A stretch of 64,000 bases of DNA, taken from positions 1,089,434-1,153,433 of the forward strand of contig NW_017804254.1 in NCBI RefSeq assembly GCF_001625305.1, read 5' to 3'. Positions 1-12,000 of this stretch are shown here, piece by piece; within the stretch, counting starts at the first letter, position 1; each line of letters opens with the position of its first letter. Below the pieces are notes generated by a model, which saw only the letters and a program-made list of their open reading frames with translations, searched no databases and was not told the DNA's origin. Made by a program: the position numbers and the translations under genes. This DNA is from Branchiostoma belcheri. Taxonomy: Eukaryota > Chordata > Leptocardii > Amphioxiformes > Branchiostomatidae.

Positions 1-71
1 CTCATGGTGTGCTACAACTATATACAGGTGGCATGTTTCTTACAAACGTTACGCTTTTGCCACATTCACAG

Positions 72-2018
72 CATCGACCAAGAAGATGGAGATCTCCTTC
101 GGCACTACCCTGGACAGGAAACTGTTCCCTATCAACTGCGCCCCCACGCGGTTCGGTAACGAACTGTCCCCGCTCAGGGGAGCGCCACACAGAGGACCAG
201 GTTGTTACGACAATGAAGAGGTAAGCGCTAAAATGCAGAATCTGTTTCCTCTATTTAGTCTGGGCTATCTAATCTTTCTAATAGTACTTTTCAAAATGCA
301 CAAACAATCGCAAAATGGGGACATTTAATCTTTATTGGCAGATTTTATAACTGCCTTTGTTTTAAAATTCTTAAGGTTGCCTCCCCTTGGGCAATTTTTT
401 AAGGCAACTATTCCACATGACTGTTGAGATGTTGTGAAAAAGAAAAACTCAAATGTTCTGTTCTTGTTTCACAAACAGGTCAGCAACATGGTGTACAACA
501 TTGAGAAATTCCCCATCTGTACCAAGAAAGGGTACTCCCTGGGCGCACGCACAGACCCCAGGTTCAGGAAAGTTCACACGGTAAGGCAGGGCAAAAGCTA
601 CAGAAGTTTGCCATAAATTTTTTCAATGTCTTTTTCTAATGCAAGTAGCTTTAGTTACATTCGTAAATAGTTTCATCAATGGTTTGAATAGCAAAATTCT
701 TTATTCACAATCACAACCACTTGTTTAACACGAACCGACATTTCGATGACCGTCTGCCATCTTCGTCAGGGCAATTTATGACAGGTTTACTGTGCACTGA
801 ACCCGAGTACATGTGTAACACCTAACTTCAGTGCTCAGTGAACCAGTAACACCTAGCTTCAGTGCACAGTCATAAGTGCAATGATGAAGATGATCACCAA
901 AATGTTGGCTCTTGTTGTAAAACATTTAGTCGTTGCAAATAAAGAACTCTGATAGTCTTGATGTTTTGTGAGTGTGCATGTGAGTGTGAAGTAAGTACTG
1001 AAGTACTGGTATCAATAACACAGTCATGTTTCTCCTCCCAGCTCATCACACCCAGTCCTGTGGCCTACCAGACCACATGGACAGAACTCAGGAGCTTCAA
1101 ACCAGCCTTTAAACCCTTCGAGGTTGGAGCCAACAGATTCAGGGAGATCAAGCTAGATCCACTTATTAATCCAGGGTAAGAGGGTAATAATCTTTGCATT
1201 GTGCCATAGAATAAGTCACAGATAGTTCAACTCTGGGTCCCTATAAGATTAGAATGCAGCATACTTTCATTGCACAAGAATGACTGTTTGACAACTCGAC
1301 ACTGAAAGTCTCTATCCCTATGAAATAGTCCTTGAAGTCATCTATTACCCAACATATTTACCCAGGCTTTATGATTTCTGTTTTTTTTTATAGTTATAGT
1401 TCCCGCTGGTTTACTTATTGTCCATATTGTTTTGTTTTTCTCTCAGGCCTGGGACCTATGAACATGATATCAAGAGAAATCGGCAAGTGTCATGGCCGAG
1501 CCAGTTCGGTGCACCCATCCATCCAATCCAGCCAACGCCGGAAAAAAGAACACTGAAGACAGAGGTATGCTTATTTTCCATTTTTCTATGGGTCTTCCCT
1601 TGTGCTGTAATTTGATTTATTGAAAAATGTACACCATGACAAGGAAAATCAGACTGTCAACCTAAAAAAAATGTTGTACCACAATTTTCTCATACCTCCT
1701 TCGTTACCCCATGGAGTTTTACCTCCATGGTTACCCACACAGTAGCATTGATCAATCATCTACATGTAGCTTTGTTTTGCTACATTAATTTAATACAATT
1801 GCCTTAGACTTTGGCTCAAGTCACAAAATACAGTTTGCACTCAACCAATTGCTATCTGTATAATATCTGTACATCACTGCTAACCTTTGAACAACACTGA
1901 AGAGACATCAGAGATTGTAGCTCATGACTTTTTTTCCTTTGCTTTGCAGCTCCTGAGTGACAAGGAGTTCAGGAAACACAAGAACAGGGTGGCATACCTG
2001 AGTCTTTACTGGGAATGA
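72..2018 (+). CDS. PIFO: Pitchfork / ciliary microtubule-associated protein 3 (5' end incomplete)
   Basis: Five exons join in frame: 72-220 (first ATG at 86), 479-580, 1042-1175, 1447-1564 and 1950-2018 (stop TGA). All introns are GT-AG and all phases match. From the ATG at 86 the product is 185 aa, close to the roughly 190 aa of vertebrate pitchfork. Recognisable blocks are RKLFP near residue 11, LRGAPHRGPGCY (residues 30-41), KGYSLGART in exon 2, the STPGP-like PGTYEHD in exon 4, and the closing FRKHKNRVAYLSLYWE. These blocks match the pitchfork family, which is known for a role at basal bodies and ciliary microtubules and in cilium disassembly. A pyrimidine-rich acceptor ends at 71 and the frame stays open upstream of the ATG, so an earlier exon probably lies outside the window and the true start is uncertain. 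The gene converges with FERRY3. Confidence 0.9.
692..952. repeat. Possible fold-back repeat in a pitchfork intron
   Basis: Short inverted ends (AATTCTTTATT on the left, AATAAAGAACT on the right) flank about 260 bases. The interior includes CATCTTCGTCAGGGCAA, which resembles a word common in dispersed metazoan repeats. No target duplication is evident and the boundaries are approximate. Confidence 0.35.
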
Positions 2019-2483
2019 CCCACTAGCTCCATCCTTGTGTAATGTAACAATATAGCAGTATAAGCCACAGAATATTAAGGGCTATTTCTCTTCTGTGTCA
2101 CTTCCAAATTAGACCAAATTTCGTATTTGATTTAGGCATCAGCCTAACTTTTTAGGAGCTTATTTGTAGCAGATTTTAACAGCAAAGAACTAATCGTATC
2201 ACTGCAATGGTGGCACCCTTGTCAAGATTATGATTTTATTACAGAAAACTGTCTGAGATTATTTGAAAAACTGAACATATTTTTGTGTTGCATTTTATGC
2301 AGTCAGAGGGAATCAGTTTGTATATAATATTACTGTATATAATACTGCAGTATCTGGCAGTATATTATTTGTTTTTTTATTGTCTTCCATCATGTGAAAG
2401 TACTAATTATAAGATGAGTGTTGTTTCTTAAATTTTTGTTGCCAACATTTCAACTCACATTGTTCATTGTGAGAACATCTGTA

Positions 2484-2489
2484 AATAAA
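2484..2489 (+). terminator. Polyadenylation signal of the pitchfork gene
   Basis: An AATAAA hexamer lies about 465 bases after the pitchfork stop codon, in AT-rich DNA with no other gene signal. It is a plausible 3' end for that transcript. No transcript data are available here. Confidence 0.5.
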
Positions 2490-3099
2490 GTACATAGTAT
2501 CTAACACTACAATGTGTTGATGTCTGTTTCATATGCAGAATCATGTTATTGGACACTTGTTTTACACTATACACACATCAGCTTTTCTGACACTCATGTT
2601 ACAGTACTGCCCCTATGCAAATATTGGCAAAGCTGCATGGATTGCACACTGTCATTGCACCAGTGCTAATTATATGGCATTGTTTCCACATGTCAAAAAC
2701 TGGAGAATCAAATTATGCATAATTACATATTATATGCATACAACAAAATTACATCATTGTCATCCAATACTTTCTGGATAGTTAGGAAATTTGACATAAA
2801 TACAGACAATGTCAAAGAACAAAATTTTTCTAATTCTTTAAAAGCACCGTTATGAACATTGCTTTTTTTTACCATTCAGCATCTGCCTGTTATCAGCTTT
2901 TGTTTTCAGAGCTAATCACAGGTTTACATATATCATGGTAAAATACATGTACCTTCATACCATCTTTAAAATTAGTTACTACGGTATAACAAATGGCACG
3001 TGCACATGTCACTGATATGGTGCAGAAGGTAGTGCCTGGCTTATGAAACTTGCTAAGCCTGTTGCGGAAGATTATTTTTAGATACTGGTGAAGACGTCT
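2490..3099. other. Convergent intergenic region between pitchfork and FERRY3
   Basis: This AT-rich stretch lies between two converging genes and must hold the FERRY3 3' UTR. TTTATT at 2376-2381 and 2235-2240 reads AATAAA on the minus strand. If FERRY3 used either one, the two 3' UTRs would overlap. I see no coding signal here; the short plus ORF at 2533-2781 has no recognisable motif. Confidence 0.5.
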
Positions 3100-6000
3100 T
3101 CATTTTGTTTTGCTGAGGTCCAATGGCGTGGACACACGGAAGATTTGTGGCAGCATGTTGCTGAACTGGTGAAACATCTCATCTGAAATCCCCTGCAGAT
3201 ACAAGTCAGGACAAGTATAAGCACACATACACCACAAAATATGAAAATAAGCTAGAAAGATAACATTTTCAAAGCAAATGCATACTTTTTACCTTAGTTT
3301 GCTCTGTTTATTCTTACTCAAACACATTCATATATATGGTGACAGGAGTCTAAATCCCTCCAGCTATAAAATTGCAACATGATGTAACCCAACACCAGTT
3401 ACCATGGTGATAGACGTCTGGTTCAGGTCGTTGATCTTATTAGTTTGGAGAAGAAGAGGAAGAAACTGAGCAAAAACACTATGTTTTCCTTCGGTACATA
3501 TAAAAAGCTGAAACTTATCAAAACCAAACAAACTTGCTTTTAAAACTATGAGCAGAATTATGATAATGTAGTTATGGTTCTGTTGTTGTAACTGCAATAC
3601 AACAAAACTACTGACCTCAGGCACCATAAACTGTATAGTTCTGGACTCAGTTCCTCCCCAAGATGCCATTTCCATCATGAAACCTGTGAATACAACATGT
3701 TCATGTTGAAATCCCCATGCTGAAAGCATGCCGAAATTTCTGTTCATAAGGCTTACCGGTACATCATAATGTCTTTGACAGAGTTGCAATATGTTGTCTT
3801 AAGTTTTCTGTTTAAAGAAAAATTTCCAAACATACATGCAGTAGCACATGAGGTACCTTTAATACACTTGAAGATGAGCTCAGCTCTTTTCAGACACCAC
3901 TGCACTGTCATCTCCTGTAAATACAGGCAAGAAAAGTGAGATACTAGTACCAGATTCTCTTCATCATGCTGATTAGAAACACATAATTGAGGATCACTGA
4001 GAAACAACCATTGAATATAAATTTCATTACCAATAACTGAAATATTCAAGCCAGTGCCAAGCGTTCTAGCCAGTGCCTGTCTTTCTGTCATTTTACAGAA
4101 TTTTGCTGCTCATGGTGGACAAAAATTTGCCCAATTCTTCATTTTTGATGGACAAAAACCAGCTTGTAAAGATATGGACAGAAATATCATTAAACTAAGC
4201 TAAGTCTACCAGCAAAAGTTTCCCCTCAAAATGCAGGAAATCGAGTTTCAGAGGGTCAAGATTTCAAAATGTTCCGGGAGGAGCATGCACCCGGAGACCC
4301 CATTAGAATCAGCACTCGACATGATCTTACCGGTATGTCAAACAAAATCAAGATGACAGTAAATTTCACTGATTCAAATACACAGCAAAGACTGATATAC
4401 ACACCTCTCCCATCTCGTGCACCAGTAGAAGTGGAAGGGTCAAGGTCAGGATGTCGTGTCGACAGGCGACCTTGAGGATGCTGCGCAGACCCAGGATGGT
4501 CGGGTTACGAGCGTTGACGTTGGTGGAGCGTAGGGAATCATCGGCCACCAGGTGGAACACCACATGTACCTCCGACAAGTTGGAATGTCTGGTGATGTAG
4601 AAATCCCCTGGAAACATGGATGAATTACATAAAGTTGTAAGACTTAGACCTTTAAACCTACCAGTAGTATCATATTAGCATGCCACCAACACAACCAAGA
4701 ACCTAAGTACGCTTATCAAAGAGAGCAGGGGTCCTTCCTGATGTGATCATGAGTGGTTTACTTTAAACCTTACAGTCTGGTCAGGTTGACAAACCTTACA
4801 GTCTGGTCAGGTTGACATCTTTAAAGGAGTACTAACCTCCAGAAGGAGGTGCTATATTTCGACAGGCATTTATTTTTGGAAGTGAAAAATGCATATTATT
4901 TTACAGTATACAATTAAATGTCCATTTTGAGCGCAAGTCTTAAAACGCATCGAATCCAGGACAAACTCTCCAAATACCCTCAAAACTATCCCAGAATACA
5001 CCACGCTACCCCATTGGTGTCTATGTTTTAAACAAAAAGTTACGTTACAGACTTCATTTCGGGGGCGATAAGAAAAATTCGTACCGTTTTGTGTTCTTTG
5101 GTATCTTACCAACCATTGTCCTTCTTGGTGTCCTTATCGCCCCTTATTTATGCCTCAAATATTGACGATGAAAAAAACGGCGTAATCTAGTTATCCTTTC
5201 CATAAGTGGCGTAATCTAATTATCTGTTCAAGTAATACTTACATGCAAATAAGTTGAGAAAATCAAAACACGCAGGATGAAACTGGCTCCCACTGTATTC
5301 GACATCCTGATATTATAATATCCAAGCCACAGGTCAAGCAAAGTAAAGCAAGTAATTTCTCAATAATCAACTTGTTAGTGTGCTTGTCTCCTATCATTTT
5401 CGCCGAAAAATGTGTATGTTGACCTGAAGTGCATGAGTATTGCGCAAGCCAGAGTTCCCGGATGTATCAATTGTGGTTCAGCATGGGGAAAAATGATATT
5501 AATATCACTTTACAAACATGCGCCGCGCAAGTCGTACAAGCAAAATTATGTAAAAAGTCGGCTAGTTATGTATTCATTGTAGCATGATGTATCGGAAAAT
5601 AGCACTTCCTTCTGGAGGTTAGTACTCCTTTAAAAGGTGATTGTCACCTGTTATGTCAATCCTTCCACAAATGTGGTAAATCTCAATAAATAAACAGTGC
5701 CATACTTATTTGTACTTGTATGCAGATAATAGATTAATAGATGGATGATTGAGAAATGTAACCCTACCGGCTTGTAATCTGTTGAGATCTGAGAATGACT
5801 TGCTTTTGGATTTCTCACTGTCTGCGCTGCCATTGCTACTGCCATTCTCTTCTGTTGGAAGAAACACATTTTCATTACCCTCAACAACATCAACATTAAC
5901 AATGCAAGTGTTCTTTTGAAAAATCTATACATTCAATGATGATACATTGTATGCCTTCTTGAAAGCCTTTGTAGTAACAAGTGTAACAAATTGTCATTGT

Positions 6001-9000
6001 TTCTACCTCTTGCAGTATGGATCACTGTCACTCTAGCTAAGTTTAACACAACAAATCCAATACTAAACACAAACCTGGCTAACGGTCACTACATACATGT
6101 ATACATGTACTACAGTACTTAGTCCCATGTGCTTACTACATCCAGGAACTCACACTTGGTATCCCACTAATTCTACTCTGGGTACCATGTTACAGTTCTA
6201 CACTAGCATATAATCACTACACACTACTGGTCTCCTGTGCTTACTGCACCTGCACTACATTACTGCACCTGTGTGAAACCCATAATGTATTGTGCATAGC
6301 ACTTAGGCAGAATGTCTCATATAAGGTCATATTCGTGTATAATGTTAACATCCTGTCTGTAGTTTCCAAATGTTAAGTTGGAAGAGATGTCGTCTGCAAC
6401 AGGCAAAATTCTAATGCAACGTTTACCAAAAATCCAACAAAAACCATGAAAAATCAGGATTTCACACAGGCACACTAGCTCTCAAGTAATCTGGGTCTCA
6501 TATCACAGTTCTATACTCCCAGAACAGTACCTTCCTCCTCCCTGGCCGCCTGCCGTGCCAGCCTGCAGCTGTTGGCTCGCACCAGGTCCTCCTGGATACT
6601 GCTGAACTGGTCCTGCAGGGCCGGGAAGTGGAAGTCTGTGGACTGCTGACAAACCGAGGAAAAATCTGTGGACCAAGGACAGGTAATAATCAAACTATCC
6701 CGAGTTGCTTTGCGCGCAGGGAGGGTAAGATAGCACGCACCCCCCATCTAGTGTCACTCTGTGGTCGCAGCCCGGACGCCACGGACGTACGCCATGGCGT
6801 TCCCGTGTTGCGCGGGGATTTTACCCTGGTCGGAACCATTTTGTTAGAAATTTAGATCGGCCAGGGCGACGCAGAGCTGCTGGAGCAGCCGGCAAGTTTC
6901 AAACCCAGGAGATGAACCGAGATGAGCTAGCGACGCAGATTGTCATCCTCGGACTGACGGGCCGGGACCCCAAAGAGCAGTTCACCAGCACCCGGCACAT
7001 TTCCCGGAAAGACGGCCGCACAAGCGGTCACCAACCTACTGGACGGGCAGGGCGACACAGCCGCAGCCAAGTTTTTTGTTTGGCCCCAGGTAAAATTAGT
7101 GAGAACGATTGTTCGACGGGTAAGAGCAAGTTAAGATGCTCCCCGGACTGTTTTTGGACAAAAATGGAATTTTTGAATCTTGCGGGTAAGAGCAAGTCGA
7201 GATGCTCCCCGGACTGTTTTTTAGAAACTTTGATTTTGAAAATCTGACGGGTAAGAGCAAGTTGAGATGCTTCCCGGACTGTTTTTAGAAACTTTGGTTT
7301 TGAAAATCCGATGGGTAAGAGCAAGTTGAGATGCTCCCCGGACTGTTTTGGAAAAATGTTGTATTTTTTGAATTAACGGGTAAGAGCAGGTTGAGATGCT
7401 CCCCGGACTGTTTTTAGAAACTTTGATTTTGAAAATCTGACGGGTAAGAGCAAGTTGAGATGCTTCCCGGACTGTTTTTAGAAACTTTGGTTTTGAAAAT
7501 CCGATGGGTAAGAGCAAGTTGAGATGCTCCCCGGACTGTTTTTTGGACAAAAATGGAATTTTTGAATCTTGCGGGTAAGAGCAAGTCAAGATGCTCCCCG
7601 GACTGTTTTTAGAAACTTTGATTTTGAAAATATGCGACGAGTAAGAGCAAGTTGAGATGATCCCCGAACTGTTTTTTGGAAAAATGTGGATTTTTTAATC
7701 TAACGGATAAGAGTACGTTCAGATGCTCCCCCGGAACTACGTTAGAAACGTTGATTTTAAAAAATCTGACGGGTAAGAGTCAAGTTGAGGCGCTCGCCGG
7801 ACTGTTCAAAACGCTTTGATTTGATTGTGGAAATCCGGCAGAGAAGAACAAGTCCCCAAACGGTTGGGAAAACATTGATTTTGAAAATCCAGCGGGTAAG
7901 AGCAAGTTTAGATGCTCCCCGGACATAAAACTATGTTTATCGGATTTGTGAGAGCGTTGGTAGATGCCACCTTCCAAGAAGTAGACGGAGCCCTTCTGTC
8001 TTTTGTCCCAATGTAGAGTGGTCACCTCTGTGTGAATCGCGGAAGCAACCCCTGTGTGGGCCCATGTTTCCTGCGATAAAATGAATATTCCCTTCACACG
8101 TGTATGTCAGCCAACACAGGCGGTACAATGTTTGCAACTTGTGTAGAACAATCCCAGGTTTCAGCAAACAAACTTGAAACATTATGTTGGCTCGCGGGAA
8201 CCTCACGTCTTCTGATCCGATTTTCACTAAAAAAATTTTGCTATACCCCAAATTTTGTTTTCCTCACCTCTCGTTTAACTTGTGCCGACTTCTGAGTACG
8301 GTTGAATGGGGGTGGAGTATCTTTTGGCGTTTTTACGTTATCTGTTAACGAAAAAAAAAAAAAAAAAAAAACGAAGACAAAAGGAGACACAAATTTGCTT
8401 TCATAAAAGCCCTTTCAGCAGCTTTCTGTCCCTGATCTGGTGCCACACATGGTGGTCGGAAATGGTTCCCACCAACCAAATAATTAGGGCCAGGACAGCC
8501 TTTCACCGCTGGCGTCAGTCGAATTGACTCAGCAACTTCGTAACGACCTTTCACAGCGGGTGCGTTGGTCGCACCCGTCCCCGAGCGGTCGTTCTTCAAC
8601 TCAGCTTGACACTTGAATAGATCACAGCTACCCTCAGTCGAGAACCGGCCTGAGAAGTACTAGTATGCAACTGAAGAAAGTATGCCACGAGGGATCCTAC
8701 GGGATCAAGTGGCCAGGAGACCCGAGAAGGAGAGCCAGGGGGACAGGCTGTGAACACAGCAGGGATTTCAAGCCGGTGTTCTGAAGAGTGAAGGACGAGA
8801 GATAAGAAAAAACCAAGGGGTACAATGACACTTAATGTACGATTTTGACTAGCGAGAGGTGAGGAAAACCAAGGGATACGATGATACATTACTGGATGTA
8901 TTTGACGGAAACGATTAAAACAGGAGATTTCTGAAGGTTGATATGGACTGCATTTATTTGGTGGACGCAGGTTACATGGGAAGACGGTGCTAAGGGGGGA

Positions 9001-12000
9001 TTCTCTATGCACGGGGGTAAGGTAAGCGATGGTGAGAAATGGAGTGGCAGAGTAAAGGAAAGGGTGAGTATTGGAGGAGAAAAATGTGAGTATTGGGTGT
9101 TAGAGCAGGGAAGGACTTGAGGAGAGGATACGAGTAATGTGGGGGCAGGTAAAAGAGGAAAGAAGGCCCCAGTACAACTCTCATATCTTAACCCGAGCAG
9201 AGAGCAAAGTGACGAGGGATTTTGATACTATCCCGAGTTGCTTTGCGCGCAGGGAGGGTAAGATAGCACGCACCCCCCATCTGGTGTCACTCTGTGGTCG
9301 CGGGTAGGATAAAGGGGACCGAAACCATTGCGCATCCCGGGGAATCGGTAGGGGAGACGCATGTCAAGTTTTAAAAAAAAAAAAAAAATACCCCGCGCAA
9401 CGACCCAGTCATTTTGCCTCTGTTTGGGCGCTAATGGCCTTTCGCGGCCCCAGTACAACTCTCATATCTTAACCCGAGCAGAGAGCAAAGTGACGAGGGA
9501 TTTGATACTATCTCTTAGTCTTACTACAAAAATTCCTTTACTCTGAAAACAATGTCATTTCTCGTTACCATTTCTTGAGATGAAATAGCTCAGCCCTAGC
9601 CTGGTTACCAAACCTATTATAGCTCCCGAGTCCTACATCCTCTCCGCAGCTCGGGAGCTATAATAGGTTTGGTAACCAGGCTAGCTCAGCCCTAGGTGCT
9701 ATTGGCCCCTATTTCCTGCACTAACCTCTCTTAATACCAGTGTAGGCGTTGACTCTGTTGTCCACCAGCAGCACCAGACCACACAGTGTGTTGGAGTACA
9801 GGGACAGGGCTGTCTGGAGGCGCTGGGGCTTGGTACCACTGGACAGAACATGGGAAAGAAAAATTGTATAATTATCTTACTTTTGGAATAATACCTTCGT
9901 GTTAACCTTTGAGCAAATTTACAAAGATTTTTGTCACAATTTATCCAGGGGTGATCTAGTTTGCAAGCTGAAATTTACAATTCAGCAGACATGCAACTTT
10001 GCTATTGAAGGTTCTTACAACTTTTTATACGAAGCTGTGCTCCTTGATAGCATGTAGTGTAAGGATGGCTCACCCAATCTTGTTCGGTTTGTGTCGACAC
10101 AGGTCCAGTGGATGGGCCCGCATCAGCCGGATGTTGTGCATGGTCTTCATTTGGGCTCCTGTTCAAAAATAAACACATAGCCATATACAGGGTCTAGGAG
10201 CTTATTTATGACTGACAGATTGATTTCAACAATTCTACATTAAAAAAATAGTTTAGTACATCTTGCTACAAATGTATAAATGCTACCTTATTCATGATCA
10301 GGTTATCTAACTCTAGCCATGTGGTGCTCCTTACCCAGATGTATGGTGAAGCTTTCCTCCAGCCTGGGCTGCTCCTCTGGTTCATTGTTATCATCTGCAC
10401 CCTTGTCTACAGCATCTGACATGGCACGGATACGCTGGCTGCAAAGGTGCAAAATGTGCAGCAAGGAACATAAAAAATCATCACAGCTCTGATACACATT
10501 TTTAAAAGCATCTCTCTAGTTTTGGGTCCAGCCCTGGGATTATGGATCTGGAGGAGTGGACCACAGTTAATAAGGCTAGACAAAAAAACTAGCATCATGA
10601 ATACAGGAACTGACTGGTACTATGTCAAAAATTCTAGAGTATACTTCAAGTGATCGCCATGACATCACAGCCAGTGAGTGGTATGCAAAAAGAGGGTGGC
10701 AGTTGGCTGATTTGCCTACCGATAATTTGTATATGCCTTCAAATATTTGTATTTTATTGTACGTGATGTCAACAAAAACAGCAATAACTCTTAATTTGAT
10801 GAAACCAAACTTTCAAAACACAATCACACAGCCCCTTGGGGTTTCCCTTGATAGATACTGAGGGCCAATTTACACAAGGCAAAAAAATCATTTAATTTTG
10901 TCCTATGACAATCAATGCACAGTGCTGCACAGTGCACATTGACAGGTTTTGTTGAGCATGTAAACAGGCCCACAACCGCCACACACACACTCAAAAAATC
11001 GTCGTAGGACAATGTTTCTTCTTGCCCCATGTAAAATTGGCCTTGAGTGAGAGGATGCGTACATGGATGTCCTGTCCCGTTGCTGTGCTCCATGTCCTGG
11101 TGCACCTGTTTCACCCACTCCCTGTACTCATCCCGCTGGGTCTTCTGTAGGTTACACACCTCATGGTCCCACTGGACCTCCAGTCTCTGTACAAGAAGAA
11201 AACATTGGTATACAGTAAGGCCTACGAAAAAAAGGTTGTATTTCCCATTTCCCGACCGATGGTAAAAAAAAGTCAAAAGACTCTGGGTACACTAAAAGAC
11301 ACTACTCAAGTGATTGTTACACTTTCCTAAAGAAAGCATAGGCACATACACTAAGAAATCAGCAGGAGAAAATCCATCTCCATTTCTACTGTCAACTTTG
11401 CTTTGTCATAAGTACAAAGACATACCACCATACTCATAGCGAGAGATGACACATGATGCAAAATCCTCATCATCATCATCATCAGTCAGTAACCTTTACT
11501 AATGCTGGTCATCATTGTTTTCTGACATTTCTACTTCTTGCATGCTAATCACAAAATTACATTGTACTTCAACCAAACTAACCTGTGTGCTGTCAAAGTG
11601 TTTCTGTGCCAGGGTGTTGACCTGTTCATCAGTGTGGGTCGACCCCCAGGCCCTGCATGGCTGCCTCCATCTCCTGGTGCTGTCTGCAGGAGAGGATAAG
11701 AAAATATACGGTTGAGTTGCAGGTACAACCTGCATGTATATACATGGGGTATTAAAAACGTGAGGTTGGTGCGTTCTGTGTATTTCTTCCCACCAAATGG
11801 AGATGGCATGCTTGAACATAAAAGATAAGGCACTTTTTGATACGTACAGCAGTAGACACACGTGGGAGCACCTGGCGTGCCTACATGGGGCTAGGGGGAG
11901 GAATTCACACAAGTGCACACGAAGTGTCAACATAGGGCTTGGGGAGGGACTATGCAGTGGAGAGACTTCATGTTTATCTTCACCTACTGTACCCAAAGTT

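Noticed and set aside
7028-7589. Long minus-strand ORFs of 98 and 122 aa with repeated [10 protein letters not shown] words
   Set aside because: They are produced by the 66-bp minisatellite, whose period is a multiple of three. There is no start context, splice context or family similarity.
7110-7925. Repeat array considered as CRISPR
   Set aside because: Units are 66 bp, contiguous and lack unique spacers, and the genome is eukaryotic with introns.
11025-11035. GC donor (GG/GCAAGA) as the end of FERRY3 exon 5
   Set aside because: It would restore phase, but the sequence lies inside the MITE at 10863-11042, so it cannot be the ancestral exon end. It is kept only as a remote possibility.
11499-11996. 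Minus ORF of 165 aa around FERRY3 exon 4
   Set aside because: Only the exon 4 part (11683-11583) is coding; the rest is intron on both sides.
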